Origin: Flavobacterium sp. CFS9
GTDB lineage: Bacteria > Bacteroidota > Bacteroidia > Flavobacteriales > Flavobacteriaceae
Length of the DNA: 64,000 nucleotides
Assembly: GCF_041154745.1 (NCBI RefSeq)
Contig: NZ_AP031573.1
Span: 3,658,001-3,722,000 of the forward strand
Reading direction: 5' to 3'
Below are positions 10,437 to 19,018 of the stretch, piece after piece; positions within the stretch are counted from its first letter, which is position 1; each line of letters starts with the position of its first letter. The notes below the pieces were generated by a model. That model was not told the origin of the DNA. It worked only from the letters and a program-made list of their open reading frames with translations, and made no database searches. Made by a program: the position numbers and the translations under genes.

Positions 10437-11153
10437 ATGATTTCAAAAAAAATAATAGCCGGATTACTTTTATTAAATACCTTTTTTGCAGTAGCACAGG
10501 AGGTTAATAAATTGGATACTGACGGGAAAAAGGACGGAGTTTGGAAAGGAATTTATGAAGTTTCTAAACGTCCTCGTTACGAAGGAACTTTTAGCCATGG
10601 AAGAGAAACCGGAGTGTTTAAATTTTTTGATGATACTAAAAAAGGAGATGTTGTAGCAACTCGCGATTTTACAGCTAATGATGGAAGTTCGTATACTATT
10701 TTTTACGATCAGAATAAAAATAAAGTAAGCGAAGGAAAAGAGATCGGTAAGTCACGTGAAGGTGAGTGGAAGTACTATCATAAAGCTTCGAAAGCCATCA
10801 TGACGCTTGAAAAATACAAAGCGGGAAAATTAGAAGGAACAAGAACAGTTTATTACCCGGATTCTAAAATTGCTGAGGAAATGACTTATAAGGAAGGTCT
10901 GAAAGAGGGTGTTTATAAGAAGTACGGGCAAAACGGAATTCTATTAGAACAAAGTACCTTTAAAAATAACGAGTACAGTGGTGATGCTGTTTTTTATGAC
11001 TCTGACGGAGTTGTGGCATCTAAAGGAAAATTTACGAAAGGTAAAAAATCCGGGATGTGGCAGTTTTACTTTAAAGGAAAATTGACCAAGGAAGTTAATA
11101 TGAGTGATCCTAAAAGCAGTTATAAGGCCGATTCAAAGCCTAAAACGGAATAG
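10437..11153 (+). CDS. Exported MORN-repeat protein, YwqK-like
   Basis: A 238-aa protein with a signal peptide (KKIIAGLLLLNTFFAVAQ, residues 4-21) and a chain of MORN-like repeats such as GTFSHGRETGVFKFF, GEWKYYHK, GVYKKYGQNG and GKFTKGKKSGMWQFY. Databases often name this family YwqK antitoxin, but the signal peptide and solitary position argue against a toxin-antitoxin role here. MORN sheets usually act in protein or lipid contact at membranes. The ATG at 10437 begins the signal peptide; the TTG at 10422 would add five residues and is less likely. Confidence 0.75.
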   Translation: MISKKIIAGLLLLNTFFAVAQEVNKLDTDGKKDGVWKGIYEVSKRPRYEGTFSHGRETGVFKFFDDTKKGDVVATRDFTANDGSSYTIFYDQNKNKVSEGKEIGKSREGEWKYYHKASKAIMTLEKYKAGKLEGTRTVYYPDSKIAEEMTYKEGLKEGVYKKYGQNGILLEQSTFKNNEYSGDAVFYDSDGVVASKGKFTKGKKSGMWQFYFKGKLTKEVNMSDPKSSYKADSKPKTE

Positions 11154-11459
11154 TTATTTAAAAGAAAAAGCTTATTTTTCATAGCTTGCTTTTTTACAAT
11201 AATTTGATTTTTTGTGATCACAATCGAGGTAAGGAATTGAAATGTTTTTTTATTGTTCTTAAATAGAGTGAATTAGAGATGTATTGTTCTGGTTTGATGT
11301 TTTTTTTGATGTTTTCACTAAGAAAAATAATAATTGTTGGTGTTTTTTTTAATCAGTAAATATTTATATTCGCTGTTAAATTTCGATTTAGCTAATTAAC
11401 ATTTTTAATCAAAGAAGTATCTGACCAGGATGCTTCTTGCTATAATAAAGAAGAAATAC
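11154..11459. other. 306-base gap without a gene
   Basis: AT-rich spacer between the MORN protein and the metalloprotease. An imperfect hairpin (AAAAAGC...GCTTTTTT, 11165-11196) just after the upstream stop may end that transcript. I see no coding frame, RNA gene or exact TAnnTTTG element in the rest. Confidence 0.5.
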
Positions 11460-13202
11460 ATGAAAAAAAACTACATTTTTTTATTACTCTTAGTGCTGAC
11501 TGTTTTTTTTAGTAATGTGGCCGTCTCTCAGACTTCCTTAGGCACATGCAGCAGTTTTATAAGTAACTTGAAGAAGGGGCTTGAGGTCTCTGCCGGAAGA
11601 AATGAAAACAAGAATGTTTTACTTCAGATTGCGGATTCAAAAAATTTTGTTGGAAAAATAAACTACAAAGAGTCGGGTGCTTTAAGTGAATTTTTAGTCG
11701 GAGAGATCAAAAATGTTTCCGGATCTTCTTTTTACCTTAGGGTAATGGAAAAATCACTTGAAGGACATATTATTCTTAAGAAAACAAATGAAGCATACAA
11801 ATACTCTTCAGATGTTCAGGGAAATGCTTATGTATCAAAAGTGGATATTAATTCCTTGATCTGTGTGGATTATGCTACTATATCACAAAAGGAAGCTAAA
11901 ACTGCAAAAAATGGCTCTGCTGCAATTAATTCTGATCTGTTAAAATTAGAAAGTTTACCGGGTGGAACAGGGTGTATATTATTGGATTTTGACGGGCATA
12001 CGATGCCTGCGGGAAACCTTTGGAATAATGGAGGTGCCATTTATGCTCTCCCTTCAGGAATGAGCGATGCTTTTATACTGCAAGCTTTTGAGGTTGTTGC
12101 GGAAGATTACAGACCTTTTAATTTAAATATAACAACAAATGAGGCTGTTTTTAATGCTTATCCAAAAACAAAAAGAAAACGTGTTGTAATCACCCCGACA
12201 GATACTGCAGGTCCGGGAGAAGGAGGTATAGCCTTCATAGGGTCTTTTACCTGGGACACTGATGCTCCGGCCTGGTGTTTTAATATTGCTACCGGTAAAG
12301 CAGCAGGAGAAACAGCTTCTCATGAGATAGGGCATCTCTTTTCATTAAAACATGATGGGCGTACTTCTCCAAAAGAAGAGTATTTTGCCGGGTTAAATAA
12401 TACCGCTTGGGGGCCGATAATGGGAACGTCTTTTGTGAGACCTGTTTCGCATTGGAGCAAAGGAGAATATAGTGGTGCCAATAATACCGAAAATGATCTT
12501 GCAATTATTTCCGATAAAAGCTGGGGAGTAGGTTATAGAATTGATGATTATGGGGATAATATAGCTTCGGCATTTAATCTAACGTTAAGCAGCGAAGGAG
12601 AAATTATTAAAAGAGATGGTGTAATAGAGAAAGAGAGCGATAAAGACTTCTTTAGTTTTACTACTAGCGGAGGAGATGTAAGTATCGAAGCAAATACAGT
12701 AAACAAATGGGGGACTGGTAATCTTCATATTTTGATTCAGCTGTACAATTCGGAGGGTATCGAAATCGGACAGTATTGGGACTCTGATCCGTACTATCTA
12801 GACGGGTTTATGTTTGCAGATCTTCCGGCTGGGAAGTATTTTGTTAGCATTAGCGGTGTTGGTGCAGGCGACAAAGCTTGGGGAGGATATTCAGCATATG
12901 GATCTATTGGAAGTTATTCTATTTCGGGAACTGTTCCAAATCATAACCTGAACACAGTATCATTTGATAAAAACTTAAACTTTGTCATATATCCGAATCC
13001 AAGTAATAAAATTATCACGATTAAATCGGATCATGATGCCATCTTAAACCTCATAAATGCATTAGGAATAACTATTAAAACATTTAAAGTGACAGCTAAT
13101 GTAGAGGATACACTAAATGTTGAAAATTTATCCAGTGGTGTTTATTTTCTTAGCGAAATGAGCAAAGGCAAATTTATCACTCATAAATTTGTTAGAAAGT
13201 AA
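11460..13202 (+). CDS. Secreted zinc metalloprotease with T9SS sorting domain
   Basis: A 580-aa secreted protease. From the ATG at 11460 it starts with a signal peptide (KKNYIFLLLLVLTVFFSNVAVSQ region). A propeptide-like stretch follows, then a catalytic domain with HEIGHLFSLKH (His288, Glu289, His292, His298), the HExxHxxxxxH zinc site of the metzincin clan. Next is a beta-rich PPC-like domain (about 375-495) and finally a T9SS type A C-terminal sorting domain with FVIYPNPSN and a final KFVRK. The expected path is Sec export, then the type IX secretion system, to the cell surface or medium. The TTG at 11430 would put ten extra residues before a clean signal peptide, so it was not used. Confidence 0.85.
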   Translation: MKKNYIFLLLLVLTVFFSNVAVSQTSLGTCSSFISNLKKGLEVSAGRNENKNVLLQIADSKNFVGKINYKESGALSEFLVGEIKNVSGSSFYLRVMEKSLEGHIILKKTNEAYKYSSDVQGNAYVSKVDINSLICVDYATISQKEAKTAKNGSAAINSDLLKLESLPGGTGCILLDFDGHTMPAGNLWNNGGAIYALPSGMSDAFILQAFEVVAEDYRPFNLNITTNEAVFNAYPKTKRKRVVITPTDTAGPGEGGIAFIGSFTWDTDAPAWCFNIATGKAAGETASHEIGHLFSLKHDGRTSPKEEYFAGLNNTAWGPIMGTSFVRPVSHWSKGEYSGANNTENDLAIISDKSWGVGYRIDDYGDNIASAFNLTLSSEGEIIKRDGVIEKESDKDFFSFTTSGGDVSIEANTVNKWGTGNLHILIQLYNSEGIEIGQYWDSDPYYLDGFMFADLPAGKYFVSISGVGAGDKAWGGYSAYGSIGSYSISGTVPNHNLNTVSFDKNLNFVIYPNPSNKIITIKSDHDAILNLINALGITIKTFKVTANVEDTLNVENLSSGVYFLSEMSKGKFITHKFVRK

Positions 13203-13269
13203 TAAGTTTTATTTACAACGACATTGTATAAACTAATCAAAAACTACTGCGATTTTCAAAATTAGGACT

Positions 13270-13277
13270 TATCTTTG
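13270..13277 (+). promoter_or_regulatory. mnmA -7 element TATCTTTG
   Basis: An exact TAnnTTTG match 29 bases before the mnmA ATG. No TTG stands at the usual -33 distance. The resulting leader would be about 20 bases, typical for this phylum. Confidence 0.55.
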
Positions 13278-13305
13278 CACCCTGTAAAAATATAAACGAT
13301 TTAGA

Positions 13306-14493
13306 ATGAAACGTGTAGTTGTTGGACTTTCCGGAGGAGTAGATTCAAGTGTTGCAGCCTATTTGTTGCAACAGCAGGGATATGAAGTTATTGGCCTTTT
13401 TATGAAAAACTGGCACGACGACTCGGTTACAATTTCCAATGAATGTCCGTGGTTAGAAGACAGTAATGATGCTTTGCTGGTAGCTGAAAAACTAGGGATA
13501 CCGTTTCAAACTGTTGATTTAAGTGAAGAATACAAAGAGAAAATCGTTGACTATATGTTCAATGAATACGAAAAAGGACGAACTCCAAATCCTGACGTGC
13601 TTTGTAATCGCGAAATCAAGTTTGATGTTTTTATGAAAATCGCTCTAAGTCTTGGTGCCGATTATGTTGCAACTGGACATTATTGTCAAAAGAGCGAAAT
13701 TGAAGTTGACAGAAAAACGGTTTATCAATTAGTTGCGGGAAATGATGTTAACAAAGATCAATCGTATTTCTTGTGTCAATTGTCTCAGGAACAATTATCT
13801 AAAGCATTGTTTCCAATTGGAGCATTGACCAAGCCTGAAGTTCGCGAAATCGCTGCTGAAATGGAATTAGTTACTGCTGAAAAGAAAGATTCTCAGGGAC
13901 TTTGTTTCATTGGAAAAGTGCGTTTACCTGAATTTTTGCAGCAAAAATTACAGCCAAAAGAAGGTTTGATTGTTCAGATTGATAAAAATGACCCAATCTA
14001 TACTATTGAAAAACCGACCGGAATATCTTTGGAAGACGAATTGAAAATAGAGTCTCAAAAACTGGATTATCTTCCAACGATGGGTAAAGTGATGGGTAAA
14101 CATCAGGGAGCACATTATTTTACAAACGGACAAAGAAAAGGTTTAAATGTCGGCGGTACTACAGATCCGTTATTTGTAATTGCTACGGATGTTGATACTA
14201 ATACCATTTATACCGGTTTAACAAGCAATCATCCGGGTTTATTCAAAAAAGCATTGTTCGTGGGTAATTCAGAAGTACACTGGATCCGTGAAGATTTGAA
14301 ATTGAAGGAAGGTGAACAAATGGAAGTAATGGCAAGAATTCGTTACCGTCAGCCACTACAGAAAGCAACCTTGTATCAGTTTGAAAACGGAATGTACGTT
14401 CGTTTTGAAGAACCTCAGTCTGCGATTACCAAAGGACAGTTTGTGGCCTGGTATTTAGAAAATGAATTAGTTGGTTCGGGAGTAATTTCTTAG
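13306..14493 (+). CDS. mnmA: tRNA-specific 2-thiouridylase MnmA
   Basis: A 395-aa enzyme that thiolates U34 at the wobble position of Lys, Glu and Gln tRNAs using ATP and a persulfide. The N-terminal PP-loop is [17 protein letters not shown] (residues 5-21). The two catalytic cysteines are visible at Cys100 ([10 protein letters not shown]) and Cys200 (SQGLCFIGK). The C-terminal beta-barrel tRNA-binding part follows ([10 protein letters not shown] onward). The length is slightly above the E. coli form because of an insertion near residues 225-262. It is read from its own promoter. Confidence 0.95.
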   Translation: MKRVVVGLSGGVDSSVAAYLLQQQGYEVIGLFMKNWHDDSVTISNECPWLEDSNDALLVAEKLGIPFQTVDLSEEYKEKIVDYMFNEYEKGRTPNPDVLCNREIKFDVFMKIALSLGADYVATGHYCQKSEIEVDRKTVYQLVAGNDVNKDQSYFLCQLSQEQLSKALFPIGALTKPEVREIAAEMELVTAEKKDSQGLCFIGKVRLPEFLQQKLQPKEGLIVQIDKNDPIYTIEKPTGISLEDELKIESQKLDYLPTMGKVMGKHQGAHYFTNGQRKGLNVGGTTDPLFVIATDVDTNTIYTGLTSNHPGLFKKALFVGNSEVHWIREDLKLKEGEQMEVMARIRYRQPLQKATLYQFENGMYVRFEEPQSAITKGQFVAWYLENELVGSGVIS

Positions 14494-14536
14494 CTTTATA
14501 TTTTTTTACGGAGGTTTCACCTTTAAAAAAGTAATC

Positions 14537-16138
14537 ATGAAGCACTATTTTGTCTTTTTGTTGTTGATTTTTTCTTCCGCGGTGTTTTCGCAGGAAGAGG
14601 CATGGGTGTACTTTAAAAACAAACCCAATGCGCAGGCCTCTCTTAATGCTCCGCTTACCATTTTGACACAGCGTGCCTTAGATCGAAGAGCCAATCAAAA
14701 TATTGCGTTAGATCTTACCGATGCACCTGTAGAGGACTCTTATATCAATCAGGTTAGATCGAGTTCGGGAATAACTATAATGGCAAAATCCAAATGGTTA
14801 AACGCACTTCATATAAGGGGAACGCAAACCGATATTTTAGCACTTAAAGCACTGTCATTTGTCGATAAAGTGTTTTTTGCCAATAAAAACCTGAATACAA
14901 CTTCTAAAAAAGTAACGGAGACTAAGATTAGTCAGGTAAAAGACAAACTGAAATCAAAAACGGATTATGCCTACGGAACTTCAGCAGGCCAAATAGAAAT
15001 GCTAAATGGAAAGGTTCTGCACCAACAGAATAAAACCGGTTCAGGAAAAGTAATTGCCGTTTTAGATGCAGGTTTTCCGGGAGTTAATACCGCTTTGCCT
15101 TTTAAGAAATTAATCGATAATAATCAGATTTTAGGAGGATATGATTATGTCAACCGAAATGCCAATTTTTATTCAGGAGACAGTCACGGAACAATGGTAC
15201 TTTCGACCATGGGTGGTTACAAAGAAAATGCTCTGGTAGGTACCGCTCCTGATGCTTCCTATTATTTATACATTACAGAGTATGATCCTACTGAAAATCC
15301 GGTAGAAGAATCGTATTGGGTAGAGGCAGCTGAAGAAGCCGATCGGGTAGGAGCTGATATTATTACAACTTCTTTAGGGTATTTCGAATTTGATAATCCA
15401 AACTACACCCATACGTATAGTGATATGAACGGGACAACTAATTTTATCTCCCGTGGTGCCGAAATGGCTTTTAATAAAGGAATAATCGTGGTCGCTTCGG
15501 CAGGAAATGAGGGAGCTACAGCTGAACCTCATATTGGAGGACCTGCAGATGCTGTTTCAGTAATTACAGTAGGCTCCGTAACTTCTTCGAAAGTTAGATC
15601 AGGTTTTAGTTCTATCGGACCAAGCTATGACGGAAGAATTAAACCGGATGTTATGGCACAAGGTACAGCCGCTGTTGTATCTGATACCGGTGGGAATATT
15701 ACAACAATAAACGGGACTTCGTTTTCTTGTCCGATTATGGCTGGAATGATTGCGTGTTTGTGGCAGGCTTTTCCATCCAAAACGAATAAAGAAATTAGAC
15801 AAATGGTACTGCAGTCTTCTGATCGATATACAACACCGAATAACAATTACGGTTACGGAATTCCTAATTTTGGAGCCGCTTTAGGAGTCGAAGACTTCAA
15901 ATCTTTAGGACAAGTTTTTTCTGTTTTTCCAAATCCAACCAAGACAGCGGTTTCCTTTTTGTTTGAGAACAGTACCGCTTCAGTTTCAGTGTACTCTGTT
16001 TTAGGACAAAAGCTAATCGAAAAACAAATTACAAATCAAAACCCTATTCTTTCTGTTGAAGGACTAAAAAGTGGATTGTATTTTTATACTTTTGATGCTG
16101 ATGGTCTTCACAAAACAGGAAAGATAATAAAACAATAA
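14537..16138 (+). CDS. Secreted subtilisin-like serine protease with T9SS domain
   Basis: A 533-aa S8-family peptidase. A signal peptide (HYFVFLLLIFSSAVFSQ) is followed by an inhibitor-like prodomain and the catalytic domain with Asp177 (VIAVLDAGFPG), His217 (GDSHGTMVLS) and Ser395 (NGTSFSCPIMAG). All three catalytic residues are present. The last 75 or so residues form a T9SS type A sorting domain (FSVFPNPTKTAVSF, GLKSGLYFYTF). The protein should be exported and then secreted or anchored by T9SS. It begins 43 bp after mnmA and may share its transcript. The next gene starts 12 bp downstream. Confidence 0.9.
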   Translation: MKHYFVFLLLIFSSAVFSQEEAWVYFKNKPNAQASLNAPLTILTQRALDRRANQNIALDLTDAPVEDSYINQVRSSSGITIMAKSKWLNALHIRGTQTDILALKALSFVDKVFFANKNLNTTSKKVTETKISQVKDKLKSKTDYAYGTSAGQIEMLNGKVLHQQNKTGSGKVIAVLDAGFPGVNTALPFKKLIDNNQILGGYDYVNRNANFYSGDSHGTMVLSTMGGYKENALVGTAPDASYYLYITEYDPTENPVEESYWVEAAEEADRVGADIITTSLGYFEFDNPNYTHTYSDMNGTTNFISRGAEMAFNKGIIVVASAGNEGATAEPHIGGPADAVSVITVGSVTSSKVRSGFSSIGPSYDGRIKPDVMAQGTAAVVSDTGGNITTINGTSFSCPIMAGMIACLWQAFPSKTNKEIRQMVLQSSDRYTTPNNNYGYGIPNFGAALGVEDFKSLGQVFSVFPNPTKTAVSFLFENSTASVSVYSVLGQKLIEKQITNQNPILSVEGLKSGLYFYTFDADGLHKTGKIIKQ

Positions 16139-16150
16139 CTACATTTTTGA

Positions 16151-17095
16151 ATGAACAGAATTACACAACTTTTTAAGATCAAATATCCAATTGTTCAGGG
16201 CGGAATGATCTGGAACAGCGGTTATAAATTAGCAGCAGCAGTAAGTAATGCAGGAGGTTTAGGTTTAATTGGTGCGGGTTCCATGTATCCCGAAGTTTTA
16301 CGTGAACACATTCAGAAATGCCAAAAAGCGACCGATAAGCCATTTGGAGTCAACATTCCGATGCTGTATCCGAATATTGAAGAAATTATAAACATAGTGG
16401 TGGAAGAAGGAGTGAAAATTGTTTTTACTTCTGCCGGAAATCCAAAAACATGGACTTCATTTTTAAAAGAAAAAGGAATTACAGTCGTACATGTAGTGAG
16501 CAGCAGTATTTTTGCTTTAAAAGCGCAGGAAGCAGGTGTTGACGCTATCGTGGCTGAAGGCTTTGAAGCAGGAGGACACAACGGCCGTGATGAAACGACA
16601 ACTTTAACTTTAATTCCAATGGTGAAAGAGAAAGTTCAGATACCATTGATTGCTGCAGGTGGAATTGCAACGGGAAGAGGAATGCTTGCTGCAATGATTT
16701 TAGGAGCCGATGGCGTTCAGGTGGGAAGCCGTTTTGCTGCTTCGGTTGAATCTTCAGCACATGATAATTTTAAAGAAACGATTGTTAAGGTTAGGGAAGG
16801 AGACACACAGTTGACTCTTAAAGAACTGGCACCCGTTCGATTGGTTAAGAACAAATTCTATCAGGATGTTCAGGAACTATACGAAAAATGTCCTTCGAAA
16901 GAAGATTTGGTACAGCTTTTAGGAAGAGCAAGAGCCAAAAAAGGAATGTTTGAAGGAGATCTTGAAGAAGGAGAACTCGAAATAGGGCAGATTGCAGGAA
17001 TAATCCATGAAATTTTACCGGTAGAGCAAATTGTTCAACAAATGATGTCCGATTTTGAAGCTGCTTGCCAGGAAAAGGCTAAATTTGAGTTCTGA
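16151..17095 (+). CDS. Nitronate monooxygenase-like FMN protein
   Basis: A 314-aa TIM-barrel flavoprotein of the nitronate monooxygenase / 2-nitropropane dioxygenase family. Seen are the N-terminal YPIVQGGMIW, EGFEAGGHNG (catalytic-His region), PLIAAGGIATGRG and GADGVQVGSRF, which bind FMN phosphate. Members oxidise alkyl nitronates or act as NAD(P)H-quinone oxidoreductases. FabK-type enoyl-ACP reductases share the fold, so that role cannot be ruled out. It follows the protease gene by 12 bp and precedes a small secreted protein by 21 bp, suggesting one transcript. Confidence 0.82.
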   Translation: MNRITQLFKIKYPIVQGGMIWNSGYKLAAAVSNAGGLGLIGAGSMYPEVLREHIQKCQKATDKPFGVNIPMLYPNIEEIINIVVEEGVKIVFTSAGNPKTWTSFLKEKGITVVHVVSSSIFALKAQEAGVDAIVAEGFEAGGHNGRDETTTLTLIPMVKEKVQIPLIAAGGIATGRGMLAAMILGADGVQVGSRFAASVESSAHDNFKETIVKVREGDTQLTLKELAPVRLVKNKFYQDVQELYEKCPSKEDLVQLLGRARAKKGMFEGDLEEGELEIGQIAGIIHEILPVEQIVQQMMSDFEAACQEKAKFEF

Positions 17096-17116
17096 ATTAC
17101 CCCCAAGAAATACAAT

Positions 17117-17527
17117 ATGAATCCTACACGCACTTTTATACTTTTGCTTTTTTTCGGACTTGGTTTACAGCAAGCTAATAGTCAGTCTTACCAGTTTAAA
17201 ACATCTGGTTTTAGTGTTTTGGAAAAAAATGAAAAAGGGAAGTGGGGTGAATGGTCTAATCTGGATTTGGTTAACCTTTCGGTAATTCTGGATACCAATA
17301 AGCACAGAATTGTGGTTTACTCGCAGGAAATACAGCTTTTCAGTATTTTAGATTATATCGAACGGGAAGAAAACGATACCGATATTGTGTATTCTTTTAT
17401 GTGTAAAGACAATGATGGTAAAGCCTGCAAGCTATCGATCATCACGCGAAAAAAACAGGATTTCCGTAAACAACTTTACATCAACTATGACGATCATATT
17501 ATTGTGTATAATATGGTTAGTGTGTAG
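17117..17527 (+). CDS. Small exported protein, unknown function
   Basis: A 136-aa protein with a clear signal peptide (FILLLFFGLGLQQANSQ, residues 7-23) and a beta-rich mature part (LVNLSVILDTNKHRIVVYS, IYRF-free, acidic loops). I recognise no family. It lies 21 bp after the flavoprotein gene and is probably the last gene of that transcript. It is followed by a nested inverted-repeat block shared with the convergent DUF4268 gene. Confidence 0.6.
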   Translation: MNPTRTFILLLFFGLGLQQANSQSYQFKTSGFSVLEKNEKGKWGEWSNLDLVNLSVILDTNKHRIVVYSQEIQLFSILDYIEREENDTDIVYSFMCKDNDGKACKLSIITRKKQDFRKQLYINYDDHIIVYNMVSV

Positions 17528-17708
17528 ATTGAGGTTCTGAGGAGCTAAGGTTCTAAGCTACTAAGGTAATATACTTTCTTCGAGTCTTAATAGCTCAGAA
17601 TTTAAGTATTTTTTATTAAATCCGACAGGTTTCAAAAACCTGCCGGATTTAGTATAATTATAAAGTAATTACGTTTCTTAGAACCTTAGCAACTCAGAAC
17701 CTTAGTGC
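17526..17708. repeat. Nested inverted-repeat element between convergent genes
   Basis: An outer imperfect inverted repeat joins 17526-17551 (AGGTTCTGAGGAGCTAAGG...) with 17679-17705 (...CCTTAGCAACTCAGAACCT). Inside it lies a tight palindrome at 17618-17650, with arms AAATCCGACAGGTTT and AAACCTGCCGGATTT (one mismatch) and a 3-base loop. Related CTTAGAACCTTAGC words occur at 5385-5405 and 19866-19890. The inner hairpin may end transcription for both flanking genes. Confidence 0.7.
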
Positions 17709-17714
17709 CTTGTC

Positions 17715-18152
17715 TTAAGCTTCTATATCCTTAATAAACTCATCATACTCCAGATAAAACATTTCCAGAGCATGCATTTTTTCGTTGAAGAAATCGAAGA
17801 TAACATCCCAGTTATTGCGGTTGCTAAAACCAACACCTAGTTTTTCGACCCAAATTCTACTGATTGTTTTACCACTTTCAAGAGTATAGTTTTTTTCGAA
17901 AACCAAATCTTTAATGAATTCTTCCTCCAGAATATTTTTCAGTGCTTCAATTTTTTCAAAGTAAGCATTTCGTTTTTCATCACTTCTTTGTTCGATATCA
18001 ATTAGAACCTGTGCTTTTTTATTGTCTACATAAAATTTAAAGGAAAAATCTTTAATTTTGGTATCGTAAAGTACCCATTTACGAGGGTATTTTTCAGCGA
18101 ACGCTACCCAGAATTCTCTCTTTATCCTTTGTGATTCTTCTTTACTGTACAT
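17715..18152 (-). CDS. DUF4268-family protein
   Basis: A 145-aa cytoplasmic protein matching DUF4268: REFWVAFAEKYPRKWVLYDT near the start, FKFYVDNKKAQVLIDIE, and a C-terminal part rich in Trp and Phe. DUF4268 domains are also found fused to restriction or other nuclease-like proteins, but here the protein is a stand-alone and its role is unknown. No nuclease catalytic motif is evident. The gene is divergent from the Nudix hydrolase gene. Confidence 0.7.
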   Translation of the reverse strand: MYSKEESQRIKREFWVAFAEKYPRKWVLYDTKIKDFSFKFYVDNKKAQVLIDIEQRSDEKRNAYFEKIEALKNILEEEFIKDLVFEKNYTLESGKTISRIWVEKLGVGFSNRNNWDVIFDFFNEKMHALEMFYLEYDEFIKDIEA

Positions 18153-18224
18153 TTTTAAGACTTGATTTTAGAAAACTTGTAGAACCGCGTTTTCTGGACT
18201 ATATTTATATTTTATTTAAAAGTA

Positions 18225-18232
18225 CAAAAATA
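18225..18232 (-). promoter_or_regulatory. Candidate -7 element for the DUF4268 gene
   Basis: On the minus strand this reads TATTTTTG, an exact TAnnTTTG match 73 bases before the DUF4268 start. It lies within the intergenic region shared with the divergent Nudix gene. Confidence 0.4.
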
Positions 18233-18242
18233 AACTTTGCTT

Positions 18243-18893
18243 ATGGATTTTCAAGACTTTTTGCAATATGTTCCTAATTTAATTCCGGCAGTATTACCAG
18301 CGGAGTTGGCTCATATTAAAATGGCTCCAAAAGAACGCCTCGAAGCCTTGAAAAATCTTGATTTGAAAGATAAAAATCCTCGCATCGCGGCGGTCATGAT
18401 GTTGTTTTATCCAAAAAACGATAAAACACATCTCGTATTGATTGTCCGAAATGCGTATAATGGAGTTCATTCTTCTCAAATTGCATTTCCCGGAGGAAAA
18501 TATGAAACGACAGATGTCGATTATAAAGAAACCGCTTTGCGTGAAACATATGAAGAAGTGGGTATCGCACCTGATAAAATACAGGTAATCAAATCTTTCA
18601 CACCAATGTATATTCCGCCAAGCAACTTCCTGGTGCATCCTTTTTTGGGTATTTCCAAAGAAGAGCTTTTGTTTTATCCGGATATCAGAGAAGTAGCCAG
18701 TGTTATAGAGTTACCGCTCTCTGTTTTTCTGAACGACGAAATTGTTATTGAAGTCACATTATCAACTTCTTACGCAAACAATGCTTTAGTTCCTGCATTT
18801 AACATACAAAATCATATTGTCTGGGGAGCAACTGCCATGATATTGAGTGAACTGAGAGATGTTTTAAAATCGACTTTTGACGAAAAAATATAA
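18243..18893 (+). CDS. Nudix hydrolase, CoA pyrophosphatase-like
   Basis: A 216-aa Nudix protein. The Nudix box is GGKYETTDVDYKETALRETY with EEVGI after it, around residues 82-106, and is preceded by SQIAFPGG as in NudL-type CoA diphosphatases, which split CoA or acyl-CoA into 4'-phosphopantetheine and 3',5'-ADP. A role in clearing oxidised CoA is likely but not shown by sequence alone. I start at the ATG at 18243; a TTG two codons earlier is in frame but adds only ML. The gene is divergent from DUF4268. Confidence 0.82.
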   Translation: MDFQDFLQYVPNLIPAVLPAELAHIKMAPKERLEALKNLDLKDKNPRIAAVMMLFYPKNDKTHLVLIVRNAYNGVHSSQIAFPGGKYETTDVDYKETALRETYEEVGIAPDKIQVIKSFTPMYIPPSNFLVHPFLGISKEELLFYPDIREVASVIELPLSVFLNDEIVIEVTLSTSYANNALVPAFNIQNHIVWGATAMILSELRDVLKSTFDEKI

Positions 18894-18959
18894 AGAATAA
18901 AAATTAACAATTTGATATTCATTATACTACCGGTTTATTTTAGAAAATGTTTTAGGGGA

Positions 18960-18988
18960 TTGGTAAAAGAATAATTTTTGTAAGTTTG
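18960..18988 (+). promoter_or_regulatory. Acyltransferase promoter, TTG-N18-TAAGTTTG
   Basis: TTG at 18960-18962, an 18-base spacer and an exact -7 element TAAGTTTG at 18981-18988. Transcription would begin near 18995. This excludes the in-frame TTG at 18986 as a start and fixes the ATG at 19019. Confidence 0.7.
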
Positions 18989-19018
18989 CGTCCTAATAAA
19001 ATAATACAATTGAGAGCT

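Noticed and set aside
10437..11153. YwqK antitoxin role
   Set aside because: The protein has a signal peptide and MORN repeats and there is no toxin gene next to it.
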